A stretch of 64,000 nt of DNA from assembly GCA_023614405.1 (NCBI GenBank), contig CM042694.1, positions 480,783,392-480,847,391 of the forward strand, read 5' to 3'. The notes under the pieces were generated by a model. That model made no database searches. It was not told the origin of the DNA and saw nothing but the letters and a program-made list of their open reading frames with translations. Shown here one piece after another: positions 23,415-34,141 of the stretch. Position 1 is the first letter of the stretch; each line of letters starts with the position of its first letter. The DNA comes from Avena insularis (Eukaryota; Streptophyta; Magnoliopsida; Poales; Poaceae). The position numbers were made by a program, and so were the translations under genes.

Positions 23415-24339
23415 CTCGTTGCTCGCATGCTATTGTAATTAATTATGTGGTTGTCTTATCTCCACTGATCATATATGGGTGGTAAAACCATGATAACTAG
23501 ATTGGAGTTATTACTAGTATGTAATGGTATGGTATGTCTGTATCTATATGACGATCCCTATATGACCAAATATTATGACAATGATTGTGTTCCAGTGATC
23601 GAGTGTGTTTGGAGAAAAGGGCAAAATGATCGCGTGACATGGTTTTTAGAGCTGAAAGAAGAACTGGCTCTCTCTGTACTGCTATTGAATTTCAGTGTTG
23701 TATTGCTGAATCAGTCACTTTAAAATGTTGCTGAATTGGTCAAGTGCTGCTGAATATGAACTAGAAATCTGTTGATATTTTTTAGGTCTTATTATTCTGT
23801 ACCGCTTAAACTTTCAAACGCTACTAAATTTGTCAAAAGTTCTGTCGTTGCTGTTGGGCTGCTTGCTCGGAAGCTTTTGCCTGTGTGTCATCGGAACCGT
23901 TGGATGTGTTTTGGACAGAGATGAGAGGGTAAAGATACAGCGTGATTTCACCAAGTGAAGTCATTGGATACCAGCCCTATTTTGGTGTGTGTCCTTGGTT
24001 CTTTAGATATTTTTACATGAATATCTGTCAAAGGAATTATCGTTTTTCCTCCCTCGGTGAGGTATGTGCTTGAATCTGGCGAGCCATAGCCTAGTGAAAT
24101 TTGAGATAGGAGCCCATTCACAATAACCCAAAAACTTTTTAATTTGGCCTTTTTGGCATTGCCTCCCACCTCTAAAAAAACGCTGCCTACCTATGTTTTT
24201 AAGAAACTAATCCATTATGTGGCATTTTATAAATTGTGGTGCCAGTAGCACTGCCCTTTTATTCTAAGAGAGATAAACATGGACACACAAAATATTTTTA
24301 AGAAAACTAATACATAATTTTTAGGTACTATAAAGATTT
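23415..24339. other. AT-rich DNA with no recognised feature
   Basis: This follows the last stop of the gene relic. I see no polyadenylation signal I would trust, no LTR ends and no conserved coding frame. The short frame at 23475-23723 has no domain. From about 24190 scraps of the following direct repeat begin (TTTTTAAGAAACTAAT words at 24200 and 24293). Confidence 0.4.
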
Positions 24340-24733
24340 TAATGATAACTTTTATCCGATTTCTTTTGCGTAGTGGCAACACATACGGTTTATATTTGTT
24401 GAGGTTTTGAGTTTGAATCCTGTGTGCTTGACATATATTTATTGGGGTTTACTTTTTTTTCATGTAGCAATATTGCTTTACGGAGATGCTGACATCATGG
24501 ACCCACCAGCCTGTAGCATCCCTCGAGTTTAATGGGCGGGTTTGAAAAAAAGAAGTTAAGTACTTGTATAGAGAGACTGGCATCGGGGACCCACAAGTCA
24601 GAACAACCAAAAATAAGTTGTAGTACTAATACATGTTTAATGATATAACTTCTATAAATATCTTTGGTGTAGTGGCAAAGCACTCAGTTTACGTCTATTT
24701 GATTTGAAGATCTTTAGTTCGAATCCCCTATGC

Positions 24734-24771
<38 letters not shown>

Positions 24772-24945
24772 TGGGTTTACATTTTAATATCGCATTACGG
24801 AGAGGCCCCTGTAGCATCCCACAAGTTTAATGGCCAGGTTTGAAAAAAAATTTAAATACTTGTACAGAGAGGCTAGCATCAGGGACCCACCCGCCAGAAC
24901 ATACAAGGATGCATCAGGGACCCACAAACCAGAACATATCAGAGA
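24340..24945 (+). repeat. Two-copy 306-bp direct repeat with tRNA-like promoter boxes
   Basis: Two units can be aligned (about 24340-24640 and 24646-24945). Each has GTAGTGGCAA followed about 40 bp later by a box-B-like word: AGTTTGAATCC at 24410-24420 and AGTTCGAATCC at 24716-24726, against a consensus of GGTTCGANTCC. Each then has GGGTTTAC or GGTTTAC, a CATTACGGAGA-type word and a CTGTAGCATCC word. It could be a tRNA-derived SINE-like repeat or the distal monomers of the following array. No cloverleaf can be folded, so it is not a tRNA gene. Confidence 0.4.
24738..24769. repeat. (AT)n microsatellite
   Basis: An uninterrupted AT run of about 32 bp lies inside the second 306-bp unit. The first unit has only ACATATATTTATT at the same place. 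Confidence 0.95.
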
Positions 24946-24948
24946 GGC

Positions 24949-25585
24949 TGACATGGGGGCCTTAGTAGCAAGACCATACACGGCTGCCGCATCTAGCAAC
25001 ATTGCCAAGGTCAAAACAGCGGGCGCGGTCGAAAAAATCCATCATATGCAGGTTTCATTTATAGAGAGACTGACATGTGGGACCCAGTAGCGCGACCTTA
25101 TACAGGTGTTGCATCGAGCAACATTGCCAAGTTCGAAACAGAGAGGCACGAGCGAGAAAAAAGTCTAGCATGCACACGTTTCTTCTAATGAGAGGCTCAC
25201 ATGGGGGACCCAGCAGCCTAAAAAATGGCAGATGCATCGAGCAATGCTATCAAGTTCAAAACATGGAGGCACGACCGAGGGAAAAAATTCCATCATACAC
25301 ATGTTTCTTCTAATGACTGGATGACATGTGGGGCCTAGCAGTGTGATTAAACGGTAGATGCAGCGAGCAACACTATCAAGTTAATAACAAGTAGGCGTGA
25401 CCATGGGAAAAATTCTATCATACACATGTTTCTTCTAATGAGAGGATGACATGTGGGATACAGGAGTTTGATTAAACAGTAGATGCATCGAGCAGCGCTA
25501 TCAAGTTCAGAACTGGGTAGCGCGAGCGAATAAAACAAATCCATCATACACACGATTCCTCTAATGAGAGGCTGACATGGGGGAC
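24949..25585 (+). repeat. 125-bp tandem array, left block
   Basis: Monomers are anchored by TGACATGTGGGACCC-like words starting at 24949, 25071, 25197, 25322, 25447 and 25573, spaced 122, 126, 125, 125 and 126 bp. Each also carries GATGCATCGAGCAACA and CATACACATGTTTCTTCTAATGA versions. The array continues in register at 35503 beyond element E, which inserted into the GGGAC word of one monomer. Confidence 0.85.
25581..25585. repeat. Target-site duplication of element E, left copy (GGGAC)
   Basis: GGGAC precedes the LTR start TGATGCGTGC; the same GGGAC follows the other LTR at 35498-35502. Confidence 0.9.
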
Positions 25586-26864
25586 TGATGCGTGCATATT
25601 TTCATCATGTTTTATATTATTATTTTTCATTGTAGATGTAGGATCTTGGTATTTTATGGCGCTCGCGCGCATATTTTATGTCTGTTTTCACCAGGATCAG
25701 GACAAATGATAGATACAATGGACACAATTCTTGGAGTAGTTATACCAGGAAGAAAAGGAGACAAAAACAACGTAAATCGCTTATTTGGGGAACATCAATA
25801 ATACCAGAAGAAAACCCGAAGCGATCAAGGCACACAGACGATTTAACGACCAACTATAGGGCGGGAATAAATTTTCTGGCCATATAGTTCGCGCCGTATA
25901 GTTGGCGCCGACACCGCCTCCTCAAATAGTTTCACCCCGTGCAACTGCATCGGAGAGACAACATGCAGAACACCCAGAAATCACCGAAACCTCACCTCCG
26001 GAAGGCATCTGGAGGGGGAATTTGTCCAAGGGATCCATCTTCAGCCTACGTAGATCTGGGAGGCTAAGGCATCAATGTCCATCTTCATCAACCTCTGCAC
26101 CACCATCATCTCCATCCATCCCATCTTCACCCCATCTAGATCTTGTTATAATTTCCGTACTTGTTGTGGATTTATACACGAACTATTCATTTACAATTGT
26201 TTCCATTACCATTGCCATGATGTTGATTGCCTCCATGTCTGAGTAGACCTCTAGTTCTTGGGGAGATGGAGAAACCCTAGCATATGATTGAGATGAGAGA
26301 GATTACTATGTTATACATCATTATGTGTATGTGTTAATTGTCTTCATATTTATGTTGGGAGTTGTGCACCTCCTTAATATTTGGCTCTTATGAGGACTTG
26401 ATGAAGGGGATTACTTGTTGGTAGATGGAGGGATCATAGCGCGTACTGTGACTATAAAGCTGTTGTCATTCTTTACGTACTAACTTGGGAATCTATTTGT
26501 CCGAGCTCCTCCCACATACATACATATTATAAGAATATTTGTTATAATAATCTTGATTGCTTAGTCTAAATTGCTAGCGGTGTATCCACCACTCCTTGAG
26601 AACGCATTTTCCCCTATTGCAGTTCCAAGTTCTTTTACACATGCGATTCTTACTTTCTGCATTAAGTTTTACTTTACTTTAAATTGCCTCGTTCAACCAA
26701 AAACCCAAAAACAACTCTAATTTTCTTGCATCTTAATGTTATTCCTTAAGTACTACGTATAGTTTTAGTTAAAAGCATTTTAGTCTTTTGCCTACTACTC
26801 CATATGGGATTGATATCTTTATTTCAAAACTAGCTACAAACGATTTGTGCACTTGCAGTCATCA
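25586..26864 (+). repeat. 5' LTR of element E
   Basis: It begins TGATGCGTGCATATTTTC and ends CACTTGCAGTCATCA. Compared with the 3' LTR it lacks a block of about 130 bp (present near 35045-35185) and has an extra stretch near 26750-26805. One hairpin module is at 25841-25911. Its sequence matches the element B LTRs read on the other strand, so E and B are one family. Confidence 0.9.
25841..25911 (+). repeat. Hairpin module in the E 5' LTR
   Basis: ATTTAACGACCAACTATAGG opens a self-complementary stretch that closes with GCCGTATAGTTGGC. The outer arms CCAACTATA and TATAGTTGG pair perfectly. The equivalent module in the 3' LTR is at 34396-34467, partly decayed. Confidence 0.7.
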
Positions 26865-26874
26865 AGCAATTTTC

Positions 26875-26892
26875 TGGCGCTATTGCCGGGGA
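26875..26892 (+). other. Primer-binding site of element E (tRNA-Asp type)
   Basis: TGGCGCTATTGCCGGGGA differs from the tRNA-Asp complement TGGCGCCGTTGCCGGGGA at two adjacent positions, CG to TA, as expected from decay of a methylated CpG. It lies 10 bases after the LTR. Confidence 0.8.
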
Positions 26893-27017
26893 GCTTACGC
26901 TATAAGTCACTTTACTTTTAGTGATTTACTTTCGTTGTAATAATTTTTAATTTAAGTTGTAGGACCACAACAGTGCACAACACTTAGGATTTAATCCAGC
27001 TTGAGGCAGTAAGGAAA

Positions 27018-27775
27018 ATGGGTTCGCCCATGGACGCTATCAATAAAAGCATAAATCCAGATGGAATTGAGATCCACCCTTTATTATTTGAACTACTGCA
27101 CTCTAAGAAATTTGCAGGAACCAATGAAGAGAGTCCATATGGACACTAACAATTCTTTGAAGACGTTCTTAGTTCCTTTATATTCGACGACTGTAATCTT
27201 GATATGGTTAAAACCCAGTTGTTTAGACAAACTCTCTCTAATAACGTTTGCGACTGGTATAGATATTTTTATGCAAAAGCACCAAGGACTTGGACGGAAT
27301 TGACAACCGATTTCCTATCAAAATATTATTCAGAAAGCAAAGCTCACAGGATGAGAGGTATTATTATCAGTTTTAAAAATAACCCTAATGAGGGTTTGTA
27401 TGAAGGATATCTAAGGTACAAGAGTTATTTAGATAATTGCCCCATCACCGTTTTCCTGATTGGTTAATCACTTGCACTTTTGATGGAGGGCTTACTACTG
27501 AAAATAGAATGAATCTAGACACTACTTCTAATGGCAGTTTTCTATCTTATACTTATGATGAAGCTTGGAACCTAATAATAAAAATGAGGGAGGCAACAGA
27601 AAATCTTAAAAATGAGGAGAACATTACAAAAAGTTTCTATGAATATGCTTATGTTAATGATTTCCTTGCAGATGAAAGGACTTGTGCAATGATTAAAACC
27701 CTCGGTATTGATTCTTACTCAGTAAAGAAAATTATTGAGAACTATGTAGAGCATTTACAGGTACCTATAGAATAG
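27018..27775 (+). pseudogene. gag of element E
   Basis: An ATG at 27018 opens a frame that stops at 27147. The gag core continues in other frames: CDWYRYFYAKAPRTW at about 27250 (the retroviral gag W-rich core of Athila-type elements), then FKNNPNEGLYEGYLRYK and a third frame from 27437 to 27775. At least one nonsense codon and one frame change separate these parts. No CCHC zinc knuckle is visible, as is usual for Athila-type gag. Confidence 0.7.
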
Positions 27776-28398
27776 GAACCCCATAAACCCCTCAAAGAAA
27801 AGGAGCATGCTAGAGCTCTAATGGAAGAGTTCTCCTCGGGAACTATTCAAGAGAATATCAAGAAAAGGCAAAAAGAGGAAGAACAAATAAAGAAGAGATT
27901 AAGAAACCAGAAAAGAACCCCGAAGCTACCAATATAAATAATGTTATAATAAAGGATCTTATGGAAGCACGAATAGTGGACAATGAAGTGGTATGCTAGA
28001 CTTTGAAACCTCAGAATTCATCGAAGGTAAAGTTTGAGGTAACAAAACTTCTAAACCTATGACTCCTATATATTGTGGAGAAACTTTCTTATAGGGAATT
28101 TGTGAGCCGATTTCCATTATAAATATTATGCCTTCATCACTTTATGAGGAACTTCGCTACAATTTAAATAATCCAGATGTGGAACCGGTAGACAAACTAT
28201 TAAATTATCTAATAGGACCAATATAAAACCAGAAGGTGTAATCAGAAACATCTATGTATTTATTGGATCACTCATGTACCCCCTTGATTTTCATATTGTT
28301 GACATGCCTCGAGATTCTTTTTGTCGTATTCTTTTAGGCAGGACCTTTGTTTCCATACCCAAAGCTCGATTTCATAATAAGAAGGAGCTATTTCACTA
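27776..28398 (+). pseudogene. gag C-terminus and aspartic protease remnant, element E
   Basis: A Lys/Glu-rich linker is followed by a protease remnant at about 28090-28380. The catalytic segment reads GICEPISIINIMP where related elements have a D-L-G-A-S motif, so the active aspartate is lost. Several stops interrupt the region. Position between gag and RT supports the call. Confidence 0.55.
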
Positions 28399-30624
28399 AT
28401 GTTTGGAGAAGAGGAAATGACATTCCACTTTGCCAATCTAAAGAAGAGGCCATATGAAGTGGAAGATATCAAGGAAGAGAAAACAATTGCCGAGATGGTC
28501 ACAATTCATTTCAGTACTCCACAAGATGAATTAGAAAGGAGCCTAATTAATTGGGAGGAAGCACCGGATGATGAGGAGAGAGAAGACATGGATGATTACC
28601 TTGATTCAGTCCCAGAAGCACAAAATCCACATGACTATGAAGAACTGGTAAGAAAAGGAGATGAAGAACCTCCACCAATTGAATTAAAACAACTTCCAGA
28701 CGATATGAGGTATGAGTTTTTAGATAATGAAAATAAATGTCCTGTTATTATTAGAAAAAATCTATCAGAAAATGAAACAAATAAAATCATTTCAGTCTTG
28801 GTTAAGCATCATGCGGCCTTTGGATATAATCTAAGTGATAATAAAGGAATAGATCCATCTATTGTAACACATAAGATTACCATGCTTGATGATGCTGAAC
28901 CTGTAGTGGATACACAAAGAAGGCTTAATCCAAAAATGAAGGAAGTAGTAAGAAAATAGGTTATACACTTACTAGATGCTGGCATAATATATCCTATTTT
29001 TTACAGTAAGTGGGTTAGCCCAGCTCATTGCATACCAAGACAAGGTGGTCTTGATGCTGCTATGAATGAGGATGGTGAGATAGTTTCTATAAGGCCTATT
29101 GTTGGATATCGTATGTGCATCGATTTCAGGAAGCTAAACCGCGAGACAAAGAAAAATCATAAACCTATACCATTCATAGATAAAATTTTAGAAAGACTTA
29201 GTAATAATTCTTATTTCTGTTTTCTTGATGGTTATTCTAGGTATTCTCAAATTGCCATACAACCGGAAGATCAAGAGAAAACAACTTTCACTTGCCCTTA
29301 TCACACATATGCTTATAGATTAATTCCGTTTGGCTTATGCAATGCGGCAACGACTTTTCAATAATGTGTTTTAAAAATCTTTGATGATTTTGTTGAGAAT
29401 ACTATGTAAGTTCTAACAAATGACTTTGTTGTTTGTGGAACAACCTTTGATAATTGCCTCTACAATATAACCAAAGTTTTGCAGAGATGCAGGCAATCAA
29501 ATTTGGTTTTGAATTGGGAACAATGTCGTTTCATGGAAAGAGAAGGTAAAGTTTTTGGGCATAAGGTTTCAAAGAAGGGAATAGAAATAGATAAAACTAA
29601 TATAAATGCTATAGAAAATCTTCCAATTCCCTAGGACATAAAAAACTTAAAAATGTTTTTGGGACATGCAGGTTTTTATAAGCGTTTTATAAAAGATTTT
29701 GCTAAAATAGCGATGCCTCTTACCAACCTTCTTGAGAAAGAAACTCCATTCTACTTAGATCATAAATGCATTACAGCCTTTGAGAACCTTAAAAACAAAT
29801 TAGTTTCAGCACCTATCATGCAACCTCCAAAATGGGATTAACCTTTGGAAATCATGTGTGATGCTAGTGACTATGCTTTAGGGGTTGTATTAGGACAGCA
29901 AGACGGAAAGAATTTAAATGTTATTTATTACACTAGTAGACCTCTTAATAAGATTCAGAAAAATTACGCTACTACAGAAAAAGAGTTCCTAGCTATAATT
30001 TTTGCTTGCGACAAATTTAGATCTTACATCATTAATTCTAAGTTAATAGTTCATACAGACCACCAAGCTTTTTGTCACCTCCTTGTGAAAAAGGATGTGA
30101 AGCCCAGGTTGATTAGGTGGGTTTTATTACTACAAGAATATGATTTGCAAATAGTAGATAGGAGGGGTAAGGATAATCCGGTAGTAGATCATCTCTATAG
30201 GATGGAGGGAATAATTACTAAATCCGTACCTATAAATGAATCATTTCCGGGAGAATATCTAGCAAATGTTGAAATTGCTGATCCCTGGTATGCAGATTAT
30301 GCTAACTATCTCGCAATAAAATTTATACCTCCTGGTATGACAAGAAATCAAAGGATGAAATTCTTTAATGATCTTAAATATTACTTTTGGTATGATCCGT
30401 ATCTATATCATCATGGACTTGACGGAATGATCCGGAAGTGTGTTCCTAACCATGAAATGAATGCAATATTGCAAGCTTGTCATGATAGCCCATATGGAGG
30501 ACATCGTGCAGGTAAGCGAACTGCAGCGAAGGTACTTCAATTCGGATTCTATTGGCCCACCTTGCTCAAGGACGCACAAAGGTATGTAGAACTTTGTGAT
30601 GCTTGCCAAAAAGAGGTAATATAG
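28399..30624 (+). pseudogene. pol of element E: reverse transcriptase, RNase H and integrase zinc domain
   Basis: One reading frame runs for 742 codons and is broken only by nonsense codons at 28957, 29362, 29407, 29632 and 29839. Domains in order: RT entry (RMCIDFRKLN, then FCFLDGYSRYSQI at about 29215), RT catalytic site at about 29413 reading LTNDFVVCG where YxDD is required, RNase H from about 29845 (CDASDYALG, then TEKEFLAI and HTDHQAF), and the integrase zinc-binding HHCC at about 30480-30610 (H...H...CDAC). The catalytic change and five stops make it non-functional. The clean single frame suggests decay mostly by point mutation. Confidence 0.88.
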
Positions 30625-30638
30625 GTAGGAGATAAGAG

Positions 30639-31630
30639 ATGGCAATGAATTATAGTCTTATAATCCAACCCTTTGATGTATGGGAAATGGATTACATGGG
30701 ACCTTTTATAGAATCAAATGGTTACACTCATATTCTGGTTGCTATAAATTATGTTACTAAATGGGTTGAAGCTATTCCAACAAGCCATGTAGATGCAGCC
30801 GCCTCATTGAAGATGATCAAGGACATTATACTCCCTAGGTTTGGAGTTCCTAGATTTTTAATCACTGATTGTGGTTCTCATTTTAAAAAAGGAACTTTCA
30901 GGAAAATCCTCAGCAAATATGGAGTAACTCACCGCGTTGCTTCACCATATCATCCTCAACAAGTGTTCAGGTGGAACTCTCTAATAGAGAATTAAAGACC
31001 ATACTCGATAAGACGGTGGACAAATCAAGAAAAGATTGGTCATACAAGTTAAATGACACTCTATGGGCATACCATACTGCATTTAAAAATCCAATGGGTA
31101 TGGCACCTTATAAGATGGTGTACGGTAAGGCATGCCATTTACCTTTAGAATTGGAACACAAAGCTTTTTAGGCAATCAAGAACCTAAATTATGATCTTAA
31201 AGTAGCAGGAGAAAAACGTTTATTAGATATTCATGCTTTAGATGACTTTAGAAGTGAGGCATATGAGAATGCTAGATTGTATAAAGAAAAAGTGAAAATA
31301 TGGCATGATAGAAAAATAGAGAATAAGACCTTTAAAAATGGAGACAAAGTGTTGCTCTATAATTCTCGTCTTAAGTTGTTTATAGGGAAGCTCAGATCAA
31401 AGTGGGAAGGCCCATATATAGTTGAAGAAGCTTATTCATCAGGAGCAGTGAAGCTCCAGGGAAAAACACCCTCTCTTTCATGGGTGTTAAATGGACAACG
31501 CTTGAAGCATTATCGAGTAAAAGAAGATATAAGTGCAGTCACTATAGAAGTGATCACCCTAGAAGAAGTGATTAAGCAAAGATATACAAGGAATGGCAAC
31601 TGCAAGAAGAGTGGACTCGAGATGGAATAA
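30639..31630 (+). pseudogene. Integrase core and C-terminal domain, element E
   Basis: The frame changes after 30624 and again near 30965. The core shows EMDYMGPF (first catalytic Asp) and ITDCGSHF (second); the third acidic residue follows in the next frame near NRELKT. The C-terminal segment has the GPY/F-type module KLRSKWEGPYIVEEAY at about 31390-31435. A stop lies at 31169-31171. Integrase inserts element DNA into the chromosome; this copy is broken by two frameshifts and at least one stop. Confidence 0.85.
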
Positions 31631-31674
31631 AGAAACACTACGGTCAAGATATTGACCATAAAAGAGCGCTTCAT

Positions 31675-31686
31675 GGGAGGCAACCC
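31675..31686 (+). other. Conserved post-pol box GGGAGGCAACCC
   Basis: It lies in the wider word GAGCGCTTCATGGGAGGCAA about 45 bp after the integrase frame. The same word occurs on the minus strand in C at 42310-42330 and in diverged form in A at 3826-3837. Its role is not known to me; a splice or RNA-structure signal for the third ORF is possible. Confidence 0.6.
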
Positions 31687-31917
31687 ATGCGAAGAAAAGG
31701 TTTGAGTAAAAAATTTAATTTTTAATTGAAGTGTTAATTTAGCATTGTGTTAAATAAGGAACATTAGATGCTCTAGCAAAGAAGAAGGAAGATTGATAAT
31801 GCCAAAACTGGTCAAAAATCTAAGCTGTCCCTTTTCTGTCAGAACTTGATATTTTGTTAAGATTCAGATTAATAAAAAATCCTTGGAGAAGCGGGAAATT
31901 TTTGGTGGATCCAGAGG

Positions 31918-32372
31918 GTTTAATGACCAGCTATACGGTGGAAATAAAAGTTCCAGCCATATAGCTGCGGTCGTATAGTTGTTTTGGCATCGCCCCTTCC
32001 GTCCACGAAAGGTACTGATAGTTTAACGACCAACTATACAGCGAGAATTAAAATTCCGCTCGTATAGTTGCCGTCGTATAGATATCGATGCCTTTGACAA
32101 AACTATTTTCTAGGTACTGATAGTTTAACGACCAACTATATGGCGGGAATAAAAATTCCGCCCGTATAGCTGTGGTTGTATAGATATCAACCCATCTCCA
32201 AAAAATTTATTCAGAGTACAAAGGGTTTAACGACCAACTATACGGCGGGAATAAAAAATTCCACCCGTATAGTTCCGACTGTATAATTGGTTCCACCGTA
32301 GATGTAATCTATAGTCGGTTCATAACTATACGGCGGGATCTATACGGGCCGCGCCCGTATAGTTGCTCGTTA
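31918..32372 (+). repeat. Hairpin array of element E (five units)
   Basis: Units start with GTTTAACGACCAACTATA-like words at 31918, 32021, 32123 and 32225 (period 102-103 bp), with a fifth variant at about 32317. Each unit holds a near-palindrome, for example AACTATACGGCGGGAATA facing ATTCCGCCCGTATAGTT, then a second CGTATAG word. Spacer sequence between hairpins differs from unit to unit while the arms are kept. The array lies between pol and the third ORF. Confidence 0.85.
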
Positions 32373-32574
32373 CGAAAGGCGACTAGGGTTTTTGACCTCC
32401 CCTTTTAAAGCTGATCGAATCTAACCTTTTTCATTATGTTTTCGCAAAGCTATAGCCTCTAGCCTCGAAAAATCCTCGCTATCCCTATACAAGCCCTTCT
32501 AACAACATCCGTGCAGCGAAGACATGTAGCCCTTCCATGTCAACAAGATCTGGAGGAATATAGAAGAGAAGACC

Positions 32575-33120
32575 GTGAAGATGATCGAAGAAGCTGAACC
32601 TAAAGGATCATCGTCATCATCCAGCCTGGAGATCAAGCCTCTCCCAAATTGGAAGGACATGTTGCCGCAAAGGATGGAGATGACGAGGCAAGCGGAGCAG
32701 GGAAAGGGCAAGGATGACTATCTCTCTAATCCGTATTGTCACAACATAGGATCCTATTATAAACCTCCTCTCAGTCCGTCGCCTCTTAAACCTAAGAAGG
32801 TACGGCAAGTTGAGATTCATGATAAGATCTATGAGTTGCAAAAAGCTTCGAAGGCATGTGTCGAAACAATTGGAGAAGGGATTGACTCCTACTGGATGAT
32901 TAGCAAAGACCTTGATAAAAAGGTCGATGACATCAATGGTAGAGTTGGTTTCTTGATTGAAACTGTTTTTGAGTTGACAGATGAGAAGAAATTCATGCAG
33001 AAGAAAAATTTTAAGCTTCAATACGACATGGCCCAGCTCAACATTCGCCTTGCAAGCATGGCTAAGGTTTGCAACACAGACGAAGAAGCCAATACTCTTC
33101 CTAACCAAGAGGAGGAATAG
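32575..33120 (+). CDS. Third ORF of element E, 181 aa, coiled-coil type, function unknown
   Basis: This is an uninterrupted frame with ATG at 32575 and TAG at 33118, striking because gag and pol of the same element are full of stops. The N-terminal third is acidic and Ser-rich (a run of serines near residues 12-17). The middle is Pro/Lys-rich. The C-terminal two thirds are predicted by eye to be helical with heptad-like hydrophobics, around residues 80-165. There is no signal peptide or membrane segment, so it is not an obvious envelope protein although it sits in the env position of Athila-type elements. The upstream AAG at 32572 extends the frame without another ATG nearby. Whether it is translated is unknown. 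Confidence 0.5.
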   Translation: MKMIEEAEPKGSSSSSSLEIKPLPNWKDMLPQRMEMTRQAEQGKGKDDYLSNPYCHNIGSYYKPPLSPSPLKPKKVRQVEIHDKIYELQKASKACVETIGEGIDSYWMISKDLDKKVDDINGRVGFLIETVFELTDEKKFMQKKNFKLQYDMAQLNIRLASMAKVCNTDEEANTLPNQEEE

Positions 33121-34127
33121 GTACCAACAAGGAGTTATTTGATCCCGCCTAGCTTGATTCCAAGCTTGGGGAGATCTTTAAAGACCTTGTAATCTATCTT
33201 ATAAGCTTTATATTACTATTTTAGTTTTGCATTAGTTCGAGTTTAGAAATAAAGTTGCATCATTTAAATTTCCTTAAGGAATAGTCGATCCCATTTGTGA
33301 AATCCCGAGTTCATTATCATATATGGAGCATTATTGAGTTTGTGCTTATCTTATTGGATATATGAATGGCTTGAGTATAATTTTACTTGCACTTGCTAAT
33401 AGTAATAGGAGTCTTCCACACCTTTATTATTAATGGAACATATAAAGATAATTTGGTCAATATGTTGTAAGTCTATGGTTTGGTTTACAAAGAAAAATTA
33501 TCTATGTAGTTAAGTTGAAAAGGAAACCTTGAACAAAGGAAAATAAAAAGTGCTATAAAAATAGAGTGAGAATAAGTTGAGGTAGAATCTTCAAGTCATA
33601 AAGAAGCTTCATATACAATTGGAATTTGGTAATTGAGATTGTTAAACTTTGAATTCCTACATGAAGTGGAATGTATGGCTAGCTCCTTTTTGCACATCAC
33701 TTAAACAAAAGTGTGAGCATCTACACAAAAGAGAAGAAAAGAAAGAAGAAAAAGAGCGAATGTGCAAAGAGCAAATAGGTATACACCACTTATTGTAGTA
33801 TGACAAAGAGACGCTTTGAGATTTTGAATCCCAAGTGAATATGTTAATCCTAAAACACTTGGGACTACCTCGCTAACTTATTCGGTTGAACTAAATATTT
33901 TTACATCATATTGAGAGTGATCTTTTGTAAACTGTTAAGTGCTAAGGTGTGGAATCCTGCCTATACTATTCAGATGGTTCGAGTAAGGTACTACTCATGA
34001 AATTTTTCCTATGTATCATATATGATAAACACATGATGCAACTGCCTCATTTATTTTATCGACTCAGCTTCATGAATATGAGGATCACATCCATTAAGCT
34101 AAACTTGCTCGGGACGAGCAAGAGTTT
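33121..34127 (+). other. 3' non-coding region of element E
   Basis: It shares its first part closely with element B (minus strand, about 46440 downwards), including CTTGATTCCAAGCTTGGGGA. An internal polypurine-like word AAGCTTGGGGAGA is at 33162-33174, about 1 kb before the true tract. No coding motif is seen. Confidence 0.55.
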
Positions 34128-34141
34128 AAGCTTGAGGAAGT
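34128..34141 (+). other. Polypurine tract of element E
   Basis: AAGCTTGAGGAAGT lies directly before the 3' LTR. The related tract of element B is AAGCTTGGGGAAGT, so one G has changed to A here. Confidence 0.75.

Noticed and set aside
24646..24730. Possible tRNA gene
   Set aside because: Box A and box B words are present but no acceptor stem or cloverleaf forms.
31918..32372. CRISPR-like regularly spaced repeats
   Set aside because: The setting is a plant retrotransposon, spacers are related to each other, repeats are diverged and there are no cas genes.
32575..33120. A true envelope gene in element E
   Set aside because: No signal peptide, transmembrane segment or glycoprotein-like cysteine pattern; only the position is env-like.
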